Of a DNA stretch of 64,000 nt, positions 55,186-64,000 are shown piece by piece. The notes below the pieces were generated by a model that was not told the DNA's origin, did not search any database, and saw nothing but the letters and a program-made list of their open reading frames with translations. Source of the DNA: Streptomyces sp. WAC08241 (GTDB taxonomy: Bacteria; Actinomycetota; Actinomycetes; Streptomycetales; Streptomycetaceae); contig CP042279.1 in NCBI GenBank assembly GCA_007858575.1, forward strand, positions 310,001 through 374,000, written 5' to 3'. The position numbers were made by a program, and so were the translations under genes. Within the stretch, counting starts at the first letter, position 1. Every line of letters starts with the position of its first letter.

Positions 55186-57323
55186 ATGCGGCCCGTTTCC
55201 AAGATCGAACGTACGGTGGCGCCCTTCGAGGTCGTCAGCTCCTACCAGCCCAGCGGCGACCAGCCGACGGCCATCGCCGACCTAGAGCGCCGGATCCGCG
55301 CGGGCGAGAAGGACGTCGTGCTCCTCGGTGCCACCGGCACCGGCAAGTCGGCGACCACCGCGTGGATGATCGAGAAGCTCCAGCGCCCCACCCTGGTGAT
55401 GGCGCCGAACAAGACGTTGAGCCGCGCAGCTCGCGAACGAGTTCCGCGAGCTCCTGCCCAACAACGCCGTCGAGTACTTCGTCTCCTACTACGACTACTA
55501 CCAGCCCGAGGCGTACGTCCCGCAGTCGGACACCTACATCGAGAAGGACTCCTCGATCAACGAGGAGGTGGAGCGGCTCCGCCACTCCGCGACGAACTCC
55601 CTGCTCACCCGCCGGGACGTGATCGTCGTCGCCTCCGTCTCCTGCATCTACGGCCTCGGCACCCCCAGGAGTACGTGGACCGGATGGTCCCCCTCAAGGT
55701 CGGCGAGGAGATCGACCGCGACCAGCTCCTCCGCCGCTTCGTCGACATCCAGTACACCCGGAACGACCTGGCGTTCACCCGCGGCACCTTCCGCGTCCGC
55801 GGCGACACCATCGAGATCTTCCCGGTGTACGAGGAGCTCGCCGTCCGCATCGAGATGTTCGGCGACGAGATCGAGGCCCTCTCCACCCTCCACCCGCTCA
55901 CCGGCGAGGTCATCAGCGAGGACGAGCACCTGTACGTGTTCTCGGCCAGCCACTACGTGGCGGGACCCGAGCGCATGGAGCGGGCCGTCAACGACATCGA
56001 GCGCGAGCTGGAGGGCCGCCTCGCCGAGCTGGACAAGCAGGGCAAGCACCTGGAGTCCCAGCGGCTGCGCATGCGGACCACGTACGACATCGAGATGATG
56101 CGCCAGATCGGCTCCTGCTCCGGCATCGAGAACTACTCGATGCACTTCGACGGACGCGAGCCCGGCTCCGCGCCCAACACCCTCCTCGACTACTTCCCCG
56201 AGGACTTCCTGCTCGTCATCGACGAGTCCCACGTCACCGTGCCGCAGATCGGCGCCATGTACGAGGGCGACGCCTCCCGCAAGCGGACGCTGGTCGACCA
56301 CGGCTTCCGGCTGCCCTCGGCCCTCGACAACCGCCCGCTGAAGTGGGAGGAGTTCCAGGAGCGGATCGGCCAGACCGTCTACCTCTCCGCGACCCCCGGG
56401 ACGTACGAGCTCTCGCGCGGCGACGGCTTCGTCGAGCAGATCATCCGCCCCACCGGCCTCGTCGACCCCGAGGTCGTCGTCAAGCCCACCGAGGGCCAGA
56501 TCGACGACCTGGTCCACGAGATCCGGCTGCGCACCGAGCGGGACGAGCGGGTCCTCGTCACCACCCTCACCAAGAAGATGGCCGAGGACCTCACCGACTA
56601 CTTCCTGGAGCTCGGCATCCAGGTGCGCTACCTGCACAGCGACGTCGACACCCTGCGCCGCATCGAGCTGCTGCGCGAGCTGCGCGCCGGCGAGTACGAC
56701 GTCCTCGTCGGCATCAACCTCCTCCGGGAGGGCCTCGACCTCCCGAGGTGTCCCTGGTCGCCATCCTCGACGCCGACAAGCAGGGCTTCCTGCGCTCCGG
56801 CACCTCCCTGATCCAGACGATCGGCCGCGCCGCGCGGAACGTCTCGGGCCAGGTCCACATGTACGCGGACCGGATCACCCCGGCGATGGAGCAGGCCATC
56901 GACGAGACCAACCGGCGCCGCGAGAAGCAGATCGCGTACAACACGGAGCACGGCATCGACCCGCAGCCGCTCCGCAAGAAGATCAACGACATCGTGGCGA
57001 CCATCGCGCGCGAGGAGATCGACACCGAGGAACTGCTCGGCACCGGCTACCGGCAGGCCAAGGAGGGCAAGGGCGCCAAGGCTCCCGTCCCCGCGCTCGC
57101 CGCGCACGCCCCCAAGGGCCGGGGCAAGGGCGGCAGGGCGGGCTCCGCGGTCGAGCTCGGCGACCGGCCCGCCACCGAACTGGCCGCGATCATCGAGGAG
57201 ATGACGGACCGGATGCGCGCCGCCGCCGCCGAGCTCCAGTTCGAGGTGGCGGCCCGGCTCCGCGACGAGGTGGGAGAGCTGAAGAAGGAGTTGCGTCAGA
57301 TGAAGGAGGCGGGCCTCGCCTGA
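55186..57323 (+). CDS. uvrB: UvrABC system protein B
   Basis: Damage-recognition helicase of nucleotide excision repair, partner of UvrA and UvrC. About 712 residues, ATG 55186. Seen: Walker [14 protein letters not shown], the beta-hairpin region [21 protein letters not shown], motif [12 protein letters not shown] (DESH), motifs [30 protein letters not shown] and [10 protein letters not shown], and the C-terminal UVR domain ([32 protein letters not shown]) that contacts UvrC. Frame breaks near 55420 (extra A), 55668 and 56743. CTA codon at 55284 (IADLERRIR) is a CCTAG site. Confidence 0.95.
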
Positions 57324-57328
57324 CCGGA

Positions 57329-57370
57329 GGCGGTCCGGTGTGTTGCAAGACCGACACAAACCGGACCGCC
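57329..57370 (+). terminator. Terminator after uvrB
   Basis: GGCGGTCCGGT (57329-57339) and ACCGGACCGCC (57360-57370), perfect 11 bp with a 20-base loop, starting 5 bp after the uvrB stop. Confidence 0.8.
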
Positions 57371-57461
57371 CCTCCGCGCCGTCAGTGACCCTGCGTAGGG
57401 TGCTGACCAACCGCACGCACCGGACAGCGGGCGCGGGGAACGCAACGAGAGGGGCACGCGC

Positions 57462-58038
57462 GTGACCGTGAACATGACCAAGGGTCAGGCCATCAGCCTG
57501 GAGAAGAAGGGCGGGGCAGCCTCACCCAGGTGCGGATGGGGCTCGGCTGGCAGGCGGCGCCGCGCCGCGGTTCTTCGGCTCGCGCACCCGCGAGATCGAC
57601 CTGGACGCCTCGGCCGTCCTCTTCGCCGACAAGCAGCCGGTCGACGTGGTCTTCTTCCGGCACCTGGTGAGCGACGACGGCTCGGTCAAGCACACCGGCG
57701 ACAACCTGGTGGGCGGCGCGGGTCAGGGCGGCGACGACGAGGCGATCCTCGTCGACCTGGAGCGGATCCCGGTCCACATCGACCAGATCGTCTTCACGGT
57801 GAACTCCTTCACCGGCCAGACGTTCCAGGAGGTGCAGAACGCCTTCTGCCGGCTCGTCGACGAGACGAACGGACAGGAGCTGGCGCGCTACACCCTCGAC
57901 GGCGGCGGCCGCTACACCGCGCAGATCATGGCGAAGGTGCACCGGGCCGGCTCCGGCTGGCAGATGACCGCCCTGGGCAACCCGGCCAACGGCCGCACCT
58001 TCCAGGACCTGATGCCGGCGATCCTGCCGCACCTGTAG
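57462..58038 (+). CDS. terD: TerD-family stress protein
   Basis: Calcium-binding cytoplasmic protein of the tellurium-resistance/stress family. About 192 residues, GTG 57462. Starts MTVNMTKGQAISLEKKGG; conserved acidic motifs SREIDLDASAVLF-like and LVGGAGQGGDDEAILVDLERIP supply the calcium ligands, then VFTVNSFTGQTFQEVQNAFCRLVD and RAGSGWQMTALGNPANG. Frame breaks near 57518 and 57565. It is followed 163 bp later by a TerD-FtsK fusion gene. Individual TerD function in Streptomyces is linked to tellurite and developmental stress, not defined by sequence. Confidence 0.9.
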
Positions 58039-58201
58039 GCGGCCCGCGCACCACGCACCCACAGCTCCCGGAGGCAGCAGCCGCCGGGAGCTGTCCCGCA
58101 TGATCCGCCCGGACCGGCCGCACGGCCCGGGCGCGCACGATCCGTTCGATCCGCGACCGATCCGTCGGCACCACGACGGGAAGAACCGAGGGACAGAGCC
58201 G

Positions 58202-60247
58202 ATGACGGCCGAGCTGGTCCGGGGCAGAACCACCCCCGCCCGACACCCGCCTTGAGATCCGGGTGTCGGCCGGTCATCCGGTCCTCGCCGGAGCCACCCT
58301 CGCCGACGAGGCGGGTAGGTCCCCGGCGCGGAGTGGATCGCCCACCCCGGCGCGCCTCGCTCCCCGGCGTCGACGTCCCGCGGCGGCGGCCGCCGACCAC
58401 CGGCTCTCCGTCGACCTGGGGCGATGCCCGGGACCGTCCACCGGATCTCGGTCCTCCTGGCCCTGCCCGGACACGGCGGCGCCACCCGCTTCGGGGCCGT
58501 CGCCGCCCCTTCGTCGCCGTCGCGGGACCCGACGGCACCGAGATCGCCAGCTACACCCTCACCGGGCTCGACAGCGAGACCGCCGTCGTCGCCCTGGAGC
58601 TGTACCGCCGCCAGGGCGCCTGGAAGGTCCGCGCCATGGGCCAGGGGTACGAGGGCGGGCTCGCCGCCCTCCTCGGCGACCAGGGCCTGGAGCGGCCTGC
58701 CGACGCGGCCGCGGCGATCCTGGCCGCCGCCGCCCCGGAGCCCGCCCCCGCGGCGACCGCCCCGCAGCCGCGCGTCCCCGAGCCGGAGCGGGTGCCGCGG
58801 TCGACGTCCCCGGCTCCGGGATCCGGACTCCCGGCGGCCCCTGAATCCGGACTCCCGGCCCCGGTGCTTCCGGCCGGATCGGACCACCCCACGCCCCTGG
58901 CCACCCCGGTCGTCCCGGCCCCCGCCGCCCCGACCGCGCCGGACCCCACGCCCCCGCCCCCGCCCCTCCCGCCGGTCGTCTCCGACCCGACGCCGACCGT
59001 GCCGGTGACCCCGCCGCGGGCACGGACACGCGGGCCCCGGGCGGCCCCGTCGACTACTCCCACCCCCGCCGCGGACCGGCCGCGCCGGAGCCGCCGCAGG
59101 CCCCGCCCCAGGCGCCGCCCGTGCCGGTCGCCGGGGACGCCTCCGGCCGGTCCATGGACGAGCGCCTGTACAACCAGGTGTGGGGGATGTTCGAGGACCT
59201 GGCCCGCACCGCCGCCGCCTACCGCAGCGCTCTGCGACTTCGCCGAGTCCCGGCTCGACCGGGAGCTCGACCAGACCCTCTCCGACTACCGCGCCCGGAA
59301 CGGGGCGCGAACGACGCCGCCCGGGCGGCGGCCCGGGCCCGGCACGACGAGCTGGTGGAGCGGGCCCGGGTGGTCCTGGACCGGGACCTCGCCCAGCTCG
59401 CGGCCGAGTCCGAGGTCGTCGAACCGGCCCTGCCGCCCGCCTACGCCCGCTGGGACAGCCCCGTCTGGCACGCCTACCGGGTCCCGGCCGAGGAGCCGCT
59501 GGCCGTCCGGCTCGGCGACCTGCACCTGCCCGAGCGGACCGACCTGCGGATCCCCATGCTCGTCCGGCTGCCGCTGGAGCGGGGCTGTGGGTGGACAGCG
59601 GGCGCGGGCACTCGGAGGCGGCCGGTCTCTCGACGAGGCCGAGCTGCGGCGGCTCGCCCTGGACAGCGCGGTCGCGCACGCCGCCCGGTTGCTCGCGGCG
59701 CACCCCGCGGGCGGCTTCGCCGTCCACGTCCTCGACGCGGCCGGGCGGGTGCCGCGTCCCTCGCCCCGCTCGTGGAGTCGGGCGTCTCGCGGCCCCGCCG
59801 GCCCGGGGCGCGGCCGGCGTCTCGGCGGTCCTGGAGCAGCTCACCGAGCGGGTCGACCTGCTCCAGATGGCGCTGCGGGGCGGCGCGGCCGACGCGCTGC
59901 CGCCCGGCCTGGACACGGCCCGGCAACTGCTGATCGTGCACGACTTCCCGCACGGCTTCGACGACCGGGCGGTCACCCGGCTCCGGTACCTCGCCGACGA
60001 GGGGCCCTCGGTCGGCGTCCACCTGCTGGTGGTGGCGGACCGGGCGGACGCGGCCGCGTACGGGCCGCTGCTCGACCCCTGTGGCGCTTCGCTGCTGCGG
60101 CTCACCCCCGTCCCCGACGACCACCTCGCCGACCCGTGGGTGGGGCACGCCTGGTCGTACGAGCCGCCGGTGCTCCCGCCGGGCAGCGGGGTCCTGCGGC
60201 AGGTCCTCGCCCACGTGGCGGCAGCTCGCCAGGGAGGGCAGTTCTGA
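58202..60247 (+). CDS. Large TerD-domain protein with FtsK-like C-terminus
   Basis: About 681 residues, ATG 58202. The N-terminal TerD-like domain (GTEIASYTLTGLDSETAVVALELYRRQGAWKVRAMGQGY in two parts) is followed by a long Pro/Thr/Ala linker (about residues 180-310). Then come a helical segment (MDERLYNQVWGMFEDLARTAAAY) and a domain like the FtsK/SpoIIIE-type ATPase-fold of tellurium-cluster proteins (VLEQLTERVDLLQMALR, LLIVHDFPHGFDD, HLLVVADRADA). Classic Walker A is not visible. Frame breaks are numerous: near 58228, 58315, 58505, 59020, 59235, 59310, 59595, 59765, and a compensated pair near 60080-60095. Usually clustered with terD genes. The precise role is unknown. Confidence 0.78.
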
Positions 60248-60278
60248 GCTGGCGTTTTGATGATCCTTTAGCCTCCCC

Positions 60279-60308
60279 TTTACCTTCTCTTGGTGTTTCG
60301 GGTAGTGT
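60279..60308 (+). promoter_or_regulatory. Probable promoter of the terC transcript
   Basis: TTTACC (60279-60284), an 18-base spacer, TAGTGT (60303-60308). The transcript would begin about 60315, right at the 5' edge of the riboswitch. The region is clearly richer in A and T than its surroundings. Confidence 0.6.
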
Positions 60309-60316
60309 TCTTCACG

Positions 60317-60434
60317 CGGAGGGGAGTACTCCCCAAGCGCGGCGTGCCCGTCAGTACGGAGGGATCCCAGTGATCCGATCCCGGGCGTCGGCCCGGCGGC
60401 GGTCAGCCCGCCGCCCGGGTGGAAGAGACCTCCG
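60317..60434 (+). ncRNA. yybP-ykoY manganese riboswitch
   Basis: The 5' strand of stem P1 CGGAGG(60317-60322) runs into the family signature GGGGAGTA; the 3' end has GAGACCTCCG, whose CCTCCG (60429-60434) pairs with the P1 5' strand. Interior GTCAGTACGG and a second GGTCAGCCCG segment fit the arms that clasp manganese. A terC gene 44 bp downstream is a known target class. Expected to switch on TerC when manganese is high. Confidence 0.75.
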
Positions 60435-60478
60435 GCAGCGACGACGCTGATCAGTAGCCGTACGACGCCGGAGGCGCA

Positions 60479-61484
60479 ATGGACGTTTCAACGACCATGT
60501 GGGTCCTGACCATTCTCGGTCTGGGTGCCCTGATCGGTGCCGACTTCTTCATCGGGCGCAAGCCCCATGACGTGTCGGTCAAGGAAGCCGGAATCTGGAC
60601 GATCGTCTGGATCGTGCTCGCCGCGCTCTTCGGGCTCGGCCTGCTGTTCTTCGGCAATGCCTAGGCCTCCGGCGAGTTCTTCGCCGGATACATCACCGAG
60701 AAGTCGCTCAGCGTCGACAACCTCTTCGTCTTCGTCCTGATCATGGCGAAGTTCTCGGTCCCTCGCACCTCCAGCAGCGCGTGCTGCTGATCGGCGTCCT
60801 GATCGCCCTGGTGCTCCGCGCGATCTTCATCGCCGCCGGCGCCGCGATCATCGCGAGCTTCTCCTGGGTCTTCTACATCTTCGGCGCGTTCCTGATCTAC
60901 ACCGCCTGGAAGCTCATCCAGGAGGCGCGCTCCGACGAGGAGGAGGACGAGTTCGAGGAGAACAGGCTCCTCAAGAGCGTCGAGAAGAAGTTCGGCGTCG
61001 CCGACCGCTACCACGGCACCAAGCTCTTCATCCGGGCCAACGGCAAGCGGGTGATGACCCCGCTGATGGTGGTCATGCTGGCCATCGGCACCACCGACAT
61101 CCTCTTCGCCCTCGACTCCATCCCGGCGATCTTCGGCCTCACCCAGGACCCGTACATCGTCTTCACCGCCAACGCCTTCGCCCTCATGGTCTGCGACAGC
61201 TCTACTTCCTGATCGGCGGCCTGCTCAAGAAGCTGGTCCACCTCAGCTACGGCCTGTCGGTGATCCTCGGCTTCATCGGCGTCAAGCTGGTGCTGCACGC
61301 CCTGCACGAGTCCGGGGTGCACGTCCCGGAGATCTCCATCCCGGTCTCCCTCGCGGTCATCTGCGGTGTTCTGATCATCACCACGATCACCAGCCTGATC
61401 GCCTCCAAGCGGCAGGCCGAGCGGGAGGCCGCCCAGAGCGTGGCCGACGCCGAAGGAACCGAGAAGGACAGCATCGGCGCCTGA
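60479..61484 (+). CDS. terC: TerC family membrane protein (in-frame TAG)
   Basis: Integral membrane protein, about 335 residues, ATG 60479. Members export manganese and help metalate secreted proteins, or confer tellurite resistance. Seen: VDFF-like GADFFIGRKPHDVSVKEAG, SLSVDNLFVFVLIMAKF with the conserved acidic DN, LLIGVLIALVLRAIFI, GTTDILFALDSIPAIFG (second acidic motif) and LVHLSYGLSVILGFIGVKL. Codon 62 is TAG (60662-60664) in FFGNA-x-ASGEFFAGY, consistent with CAG in a CCAGG context. Further frame breaks near 60760 and 61195. The upstream riboswitch links it to manganese. Confidence 0.92.
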
Positions 61485-61495
61485 CGCGGCACACA

Positions 61496-61540
61496 CGGCG
61501 ACGGCCGGCCCGGGATCCTCTCCCCGGCCGGCCCTCGCCG
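61496..61540. terminator. Terminator between terC and the MHS transporter gene
   Basis: Long hairpin with outer arms CGGCGA/TCGCCG and inner arms GGCCGGCC.GGG/CCC.GGCCGGCC (two mismatches), loop ATCCTCT. It serves both convergent genes. Confidence 0.7.
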
Positions 61541-61552
61541 TTCTTCCACGCC

Positions 61553-62833
61553 TCACCGGCCGGTACGGGCTCCTCCGCGGCGGCACGTGCCGGCAGGGTC
61601 TCCGGGAGCAGCGCGAAGCAGCCCAGGCCGACCAGGGCCACCAGGGTCAGATAGGCCGCCACGCCCCACGGCGGGCCGGAGCCGCCCTCGGAGAGCGCGG
61701 TGGCCGCGAGGGGCGTCAGGGCGCCGCCGAGGACGCCCGCGAGGTTGTAGCCGACGGCCGCGCCCGTACAGCGGACCCGGGGCTCGTACAGCTCCGGCAG
61801 GTAGGCGGAGACCACCGCGAACATCGTGATGAAGGCCAGCAGCGCGCCCAGGAAGCCGAGGAACATCAGTGGCGGCCACGCGGTGTGCAGCAGCGCCACC
61901 AGCGGGAACATCCAGAGCGCGCAGCCCGCGCACCCGGCCAGGCAGAGCGTCCGGCGGCCCCAGCGGTCGGCGAGGAGCGCCGCGAACGGGGTGGCCGCGC
62001 CCATCACCGCCACCGCCGCCATGACGCAGCTCAGCATCACCGGGCCGCTCAGGCCGAGCCGCCCGGTGCCGTAGGCCAGGGCCCAGGTGGAGACCGCGTA
62101 GAAGACGGCGTACCCGACCGCGAGGGCCCCCGCCGTCAGCAGCACGAGCCGCCAGTGGTCCCGGACGACCTCGGTCAGCGGCGCGCCCGCCCGCCGCCCG
62201 GACGCGGACAGCTCCTCGAACTGCGGGGTCTCCGCGAGCGAGGAGCGCAGCAGCAGCCCGCCCGCCGCGAGCAGCCCCGCCGCCCAGAACGGCACCCGCC
62301 AGCCCCAGGACCGGAACTCCGCGTCGCTCAGCCCGGCCGTGAGCCCCAGCATCGTCCCGTTCGCCAGGAGGAAGCCGACCGCCGGGCCGATCTGCGGAAG
62401 CTCGCCCACAGCGCGCGCCGGTGTTCCGGGGCGTGCTCGGCGGTGAGCAGCACCGCCCCGCCCCACTCGCCGCCCAGGCCGAGCCCCTGGAGGAAGCGCA
62501 GCAGGAGCAGCAGCGTGGGGCGGCGACGCCGAGCGTCGCGTACGTGGGGACGCAGCCGACCGCGACCGTGGCGCAGCCGGTCAGGAGCAGCGAGGCGAAG
62601 AGGACGGGGCGCCGGCCGTACCGGTCGCCGACGTGGCCGAAGAGGACCGAGCCGAGCGGCCGGGCCACGAACCCGGCGGCGAAGGTGCCGAACGCGGCCA
62701 GGGTCCCGGCGAGCGGGGAGAAGGACGGGAAGAAGAGCGGCCCCAGGACGAGGGCGGCGGCGGTCCCGTAGACGTAGAAGTCGAAGAACTCGACGGCGGT
62801 GCCGACGAGCGAGGCGGCGGCGATCCGGCCCAT
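61553..62833 (-). CDS. MFS transporter, metabolite:H+ symporter (MHS) type
   Basis: About 427 residues, ATG 62833. Starts [29 protein letters not shown], the hallmark of the MHS family (citrate, shikimate or betaine symporters). The loop motif [14 protein letters not shown] after helix 2 and [15 protein letters not shown] in helix 4 are diagnostic. Twelve helices expected; inner-membrane symporter driven by protons. Substrate not predictable. Frame breaks near 62395 and 62520; the C-terminal stop at 61553 also assumes one near 61575. Confidence 0.87.
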   Translation of the reverse strand: MGRIAAASLVGTAVEFFDFYVYGTAAALVLGPLFFPSFSPLAGTLAAFGTFAAGFVARPLGSVLFGHVGDRYGRRPVLFASLLLTGCATVAVGCVPTYATLGVAAPRCCSCCASSRGSAWAASGAGRCCSPPSTPRNTGARCGRASADRPGGRLPPGERDDAGAHGRAERRGVPVLGLAGAVLGGGAARGGRAAAALLARGDPAVRGAVRVRAAGGRAADRGRPGPLAARAADGGGPRGRVRRLLRGLHLGPGLRHRAARPERPGDAELRHGGGGGDGRGHPVRGAPRRPLGPPDALPGRVRGLRALDVPAGGAAAHRVAATDVPRLPGRAAGLHHDVRGGLRLPAGAVRAPGPLYGRGRRLQPRGRPRRRPDAPRGHRALRGRLRPAVGRGGLSDPGGPGRPGLLRAAPGDPAGTCRRGGARTGR

Positions 62834-62963
62834 CGAGGGCCGGGGAGGACGACGGAGAGTGACGGCGGTACATGTCCCGCGATCTACCCGCCGGCCACCC
62901 CGTCCACGGGGGCGTGCGGAAGCGCGCCGCTGGTGGCGCGCGCGCCCTCCGTCCGCCGTCGGA

Positions 62964-63621
62964 TCACCAGCCGCGCTCGCGCCACTCCGCGAGGGTGGGG
63001 GCGCTCGTCACCGAGCGTGGTGTCCCTGCCGTGGCCCGGGTAGACCCAGGACTCGTCCGGGAGGGCCTCGAAGAGCTTGGTCTCCACGTCGTGGAGCAGG
63101 CTCGCGAAGGCCTCCGGGTCCTTGTGGGTGTTGCCCACGCCGCCGGGGAAGAGGCAGTCGCCGGTGAAGACGTGCGGGTGGCCGTGCGGGTCGTCGTAGA
63201 CGAGGGCGATCGAGCCCGGGGTGTGGCCGACGAGCCGGCGCGCGGTCAGCTCGACCCGGCCCACCCGGATCGTGTCGCCGTCCTCCACGGGCACGTCGGT
63301 CGCGACCGGGATGCCCTCCGCGTCGTACGCGCCCGCGTAGGTGCGCGCTCTGGTCGCGGCGACCACCTCGGCCAGGGCCTGCCAGTGGTCGCCGTGCCGG
63401 TGGGTGGTGACGACGGCGGCGATGCCGTCGTCGCCGATCAGCGTGAGCAGGGTCCCGGCCTCGTTCGCCGCGTCGATCAGCACCTGCTCGCCGGTTGCCC
63501 GGCAGCGCAGCAGGTACGCGTTGTTGTCCATCGGACCGACCGCGACCTTCGAGATCATCAGGTCCGCCAGCTCGTGCACGTCCGCAGGGCCGCCGACCCT
63601 CACCACTCCGCTGTACGTCAT
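62964..63621 (-). CDS. MBL-fold metallo-hydrolase (glyoxalase II-like)
   Basis: About 219 residues, ATG 63621. Metallo-beta-lactamase fold with the binuclear metal motif THRHGDHWQAL (HxHxDH), GHTPGSIALVYDD (third His), VFTGDCLFPGGVGNT (bridging Asp) and VYPGHGRDT (last His). Resembles hydroxyacylglutathione hydrolase-type enzymes; in mycothiol organisms the substrate would be a mycothiol or other thioester. One frame break near 62995, then the end TLAEWRERGW. Its start lies 10 bp from the next gene. Confidence 0.9.
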
Positions 63622-63630
63622 GCGCTCAGC

Positions 63631-64000
63631 CTATAGCGGGGGCAGTTCCGGGAGGCCGTCGCCGGAGAGGACGACGAGGCGGGCGCCCTTGTCGCCGCGC
63701 CCGGACAGCCAGCCGAGCAGTTCGGGGCCGGTGCCGGCGAGGACGACGGGGTCCCCCGTCGCCGCCGGTGCGCCAGTTCGGGCCCTCCTCGGGATCGAGC
63801 CGGAGGGTCACCGGGGGACCTCCGGGCGTCCCGACCAGCGGTCGGCGAGGAACTCGATCTCCCGCAGCACGAACTCCTCCGGCAGGTCCTCGAGCTCGTA
63901 GCCGGCGCCCAGGTCGACGTGGTGCAGGGCCACCTCCACCCAGCGGCGGAAGGGGACCCGGGCCGCGCTGTCGGTGACGCCGTTGCGCAGCTCGACCGTC
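63631..64000 (-). CDS. Maleylpyruvate isomerase-family protein, C-terminal part
   Basis: Runs off the right edge, so only the last 120 residues are seen. Mycothiol-dependent maleylpyruvate isomerase (MDMPI) family, which shares the DinB metal fold: PFRRWVEVALHHVDLGAGYELEDLP holds the conserved His/Asp metal-site segment. The tail LLGWLSGRGDKGARLVVLSGDGLPELPPL is typical of the C-terminal domain. Stop TAG at 63631-63633. Frame breaks near 63770 and 63830. It lies 10 bp upstream of the MBL-fold gene and is probably in one operon with it. Confidence 0.78.

Noticed and set aside
33150..60664. Genetic code change with TAG read as Gln
   Set aside because: Normal TAG stops end several genes here (5'-nucleotidase, beta-helix protein, TerD, PAC2), and silent C-to-T changes occur at the same motif, so a code change is not needed.

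Overview
This window looks like chromosomal DNA from a Streptomyces or close relative. G+C is very high, codon third positions are nearly all G or C, and starts are often GTG. It carries a chaplin, a mycothiol-type maleylpyruvate isomerase-family gene, an ANTAR regulator, and a pyk / pdtaR / livKHMGF / polA / hrpB / rpsA / coaE / uvrB order that I remember (not checked) from the core of Streptomyces chromosomes. No prophage, integrative element, CRISPR array, rRNA operon or biosynthetic cluster is visible.

The sequence behaves like an unpolished assembly. Most protein genes longer than about 600 bp are broken by one or more single-base indels, mostly a missing base in a C or G run, yet the protein continues intact in another frame. 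Such genes are annotated end to end as one CDS, with the breaks noted. Besides the indels, several sites read CTAGG or CCTAG where CCAGG or CCTGG is expected. These give in-frame TAG stops in rpsA and terC and the rare leucine codon CTA elsewhere.

Layout. 0-11.3 kb: the 3' end of a lysine/ornithine N-monooxygenase gene, a Tat-exported 5'-nucleotidase, pyruvate kinase, a PEP mutase/isocitrate lyase-family enzyme, three cell-envelope genes on the minus strand (amidase-domain protein, polysaccharide deacetylase-like protein, bifunctional penicillin-binding protein), a decayed LAGLIDADG-like gene and an odd tRNA with a CAA anticodon. 11.4-18 kb: the PdtaR-type ANTAR regulator facing a complete branched-chain amino acid ABC importer. 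18.4-28.3 kb: hotdog thioesterase, FdhF-like molybdoenzyme, DNA polymerase I, serine hydrolase, DUF4184 membrane protein and a secreted lytic transglycosylase. 28.5-37.3 kb: HrpB helicase, methyltransferase, ribosomal protein S1 with a strong promoter and long leader, secreted beta-helix protein, PAC2 protein, CoaE and a TPR protein. 37.4-46 kb: two small membrane/lipoprotein genes, an SNF2 ATPase overlapping a SWIM zinc-finger gene, a sortase-anchored chaplin, a DUF2293 gene, a small membrane protein and an AlaA-like aminotransferase. 46-54 kb: HxlR regulator with paired operator-like repeats, SDR-MerR pair, two small enzymes, the pseudouridine catabolism pair psuG-psuK, cupin, MFS exporter and Ogt. 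54-64 kb: MHYT membrane protein, UvrB, a TerD protein followed by a TerD-FtsK-like fusion, TerC behind a manganese (yybP-ykoY) riboswitch, an MHS-type MFS transporter, an MBL-fold hydrolase and the C-terminal part of a maleylpyruvate isomerase-family protein.

Most of the window is core metabolism, repair and envelope functions. I did not find a clearly new multi-gene system. The most interesting leads are the class I tRNA with a leucine anticodon, the penicillin-binding protein whose SxxK lysine is glutamine, the TerD/TerD-FtsK/TerC neighbourhood, the SNF2-SWIM pair, the paired inverted repeats at the hxlR promoter, several short tandem-repeat arrays, and the CCWGG-linked C-to-T signature.
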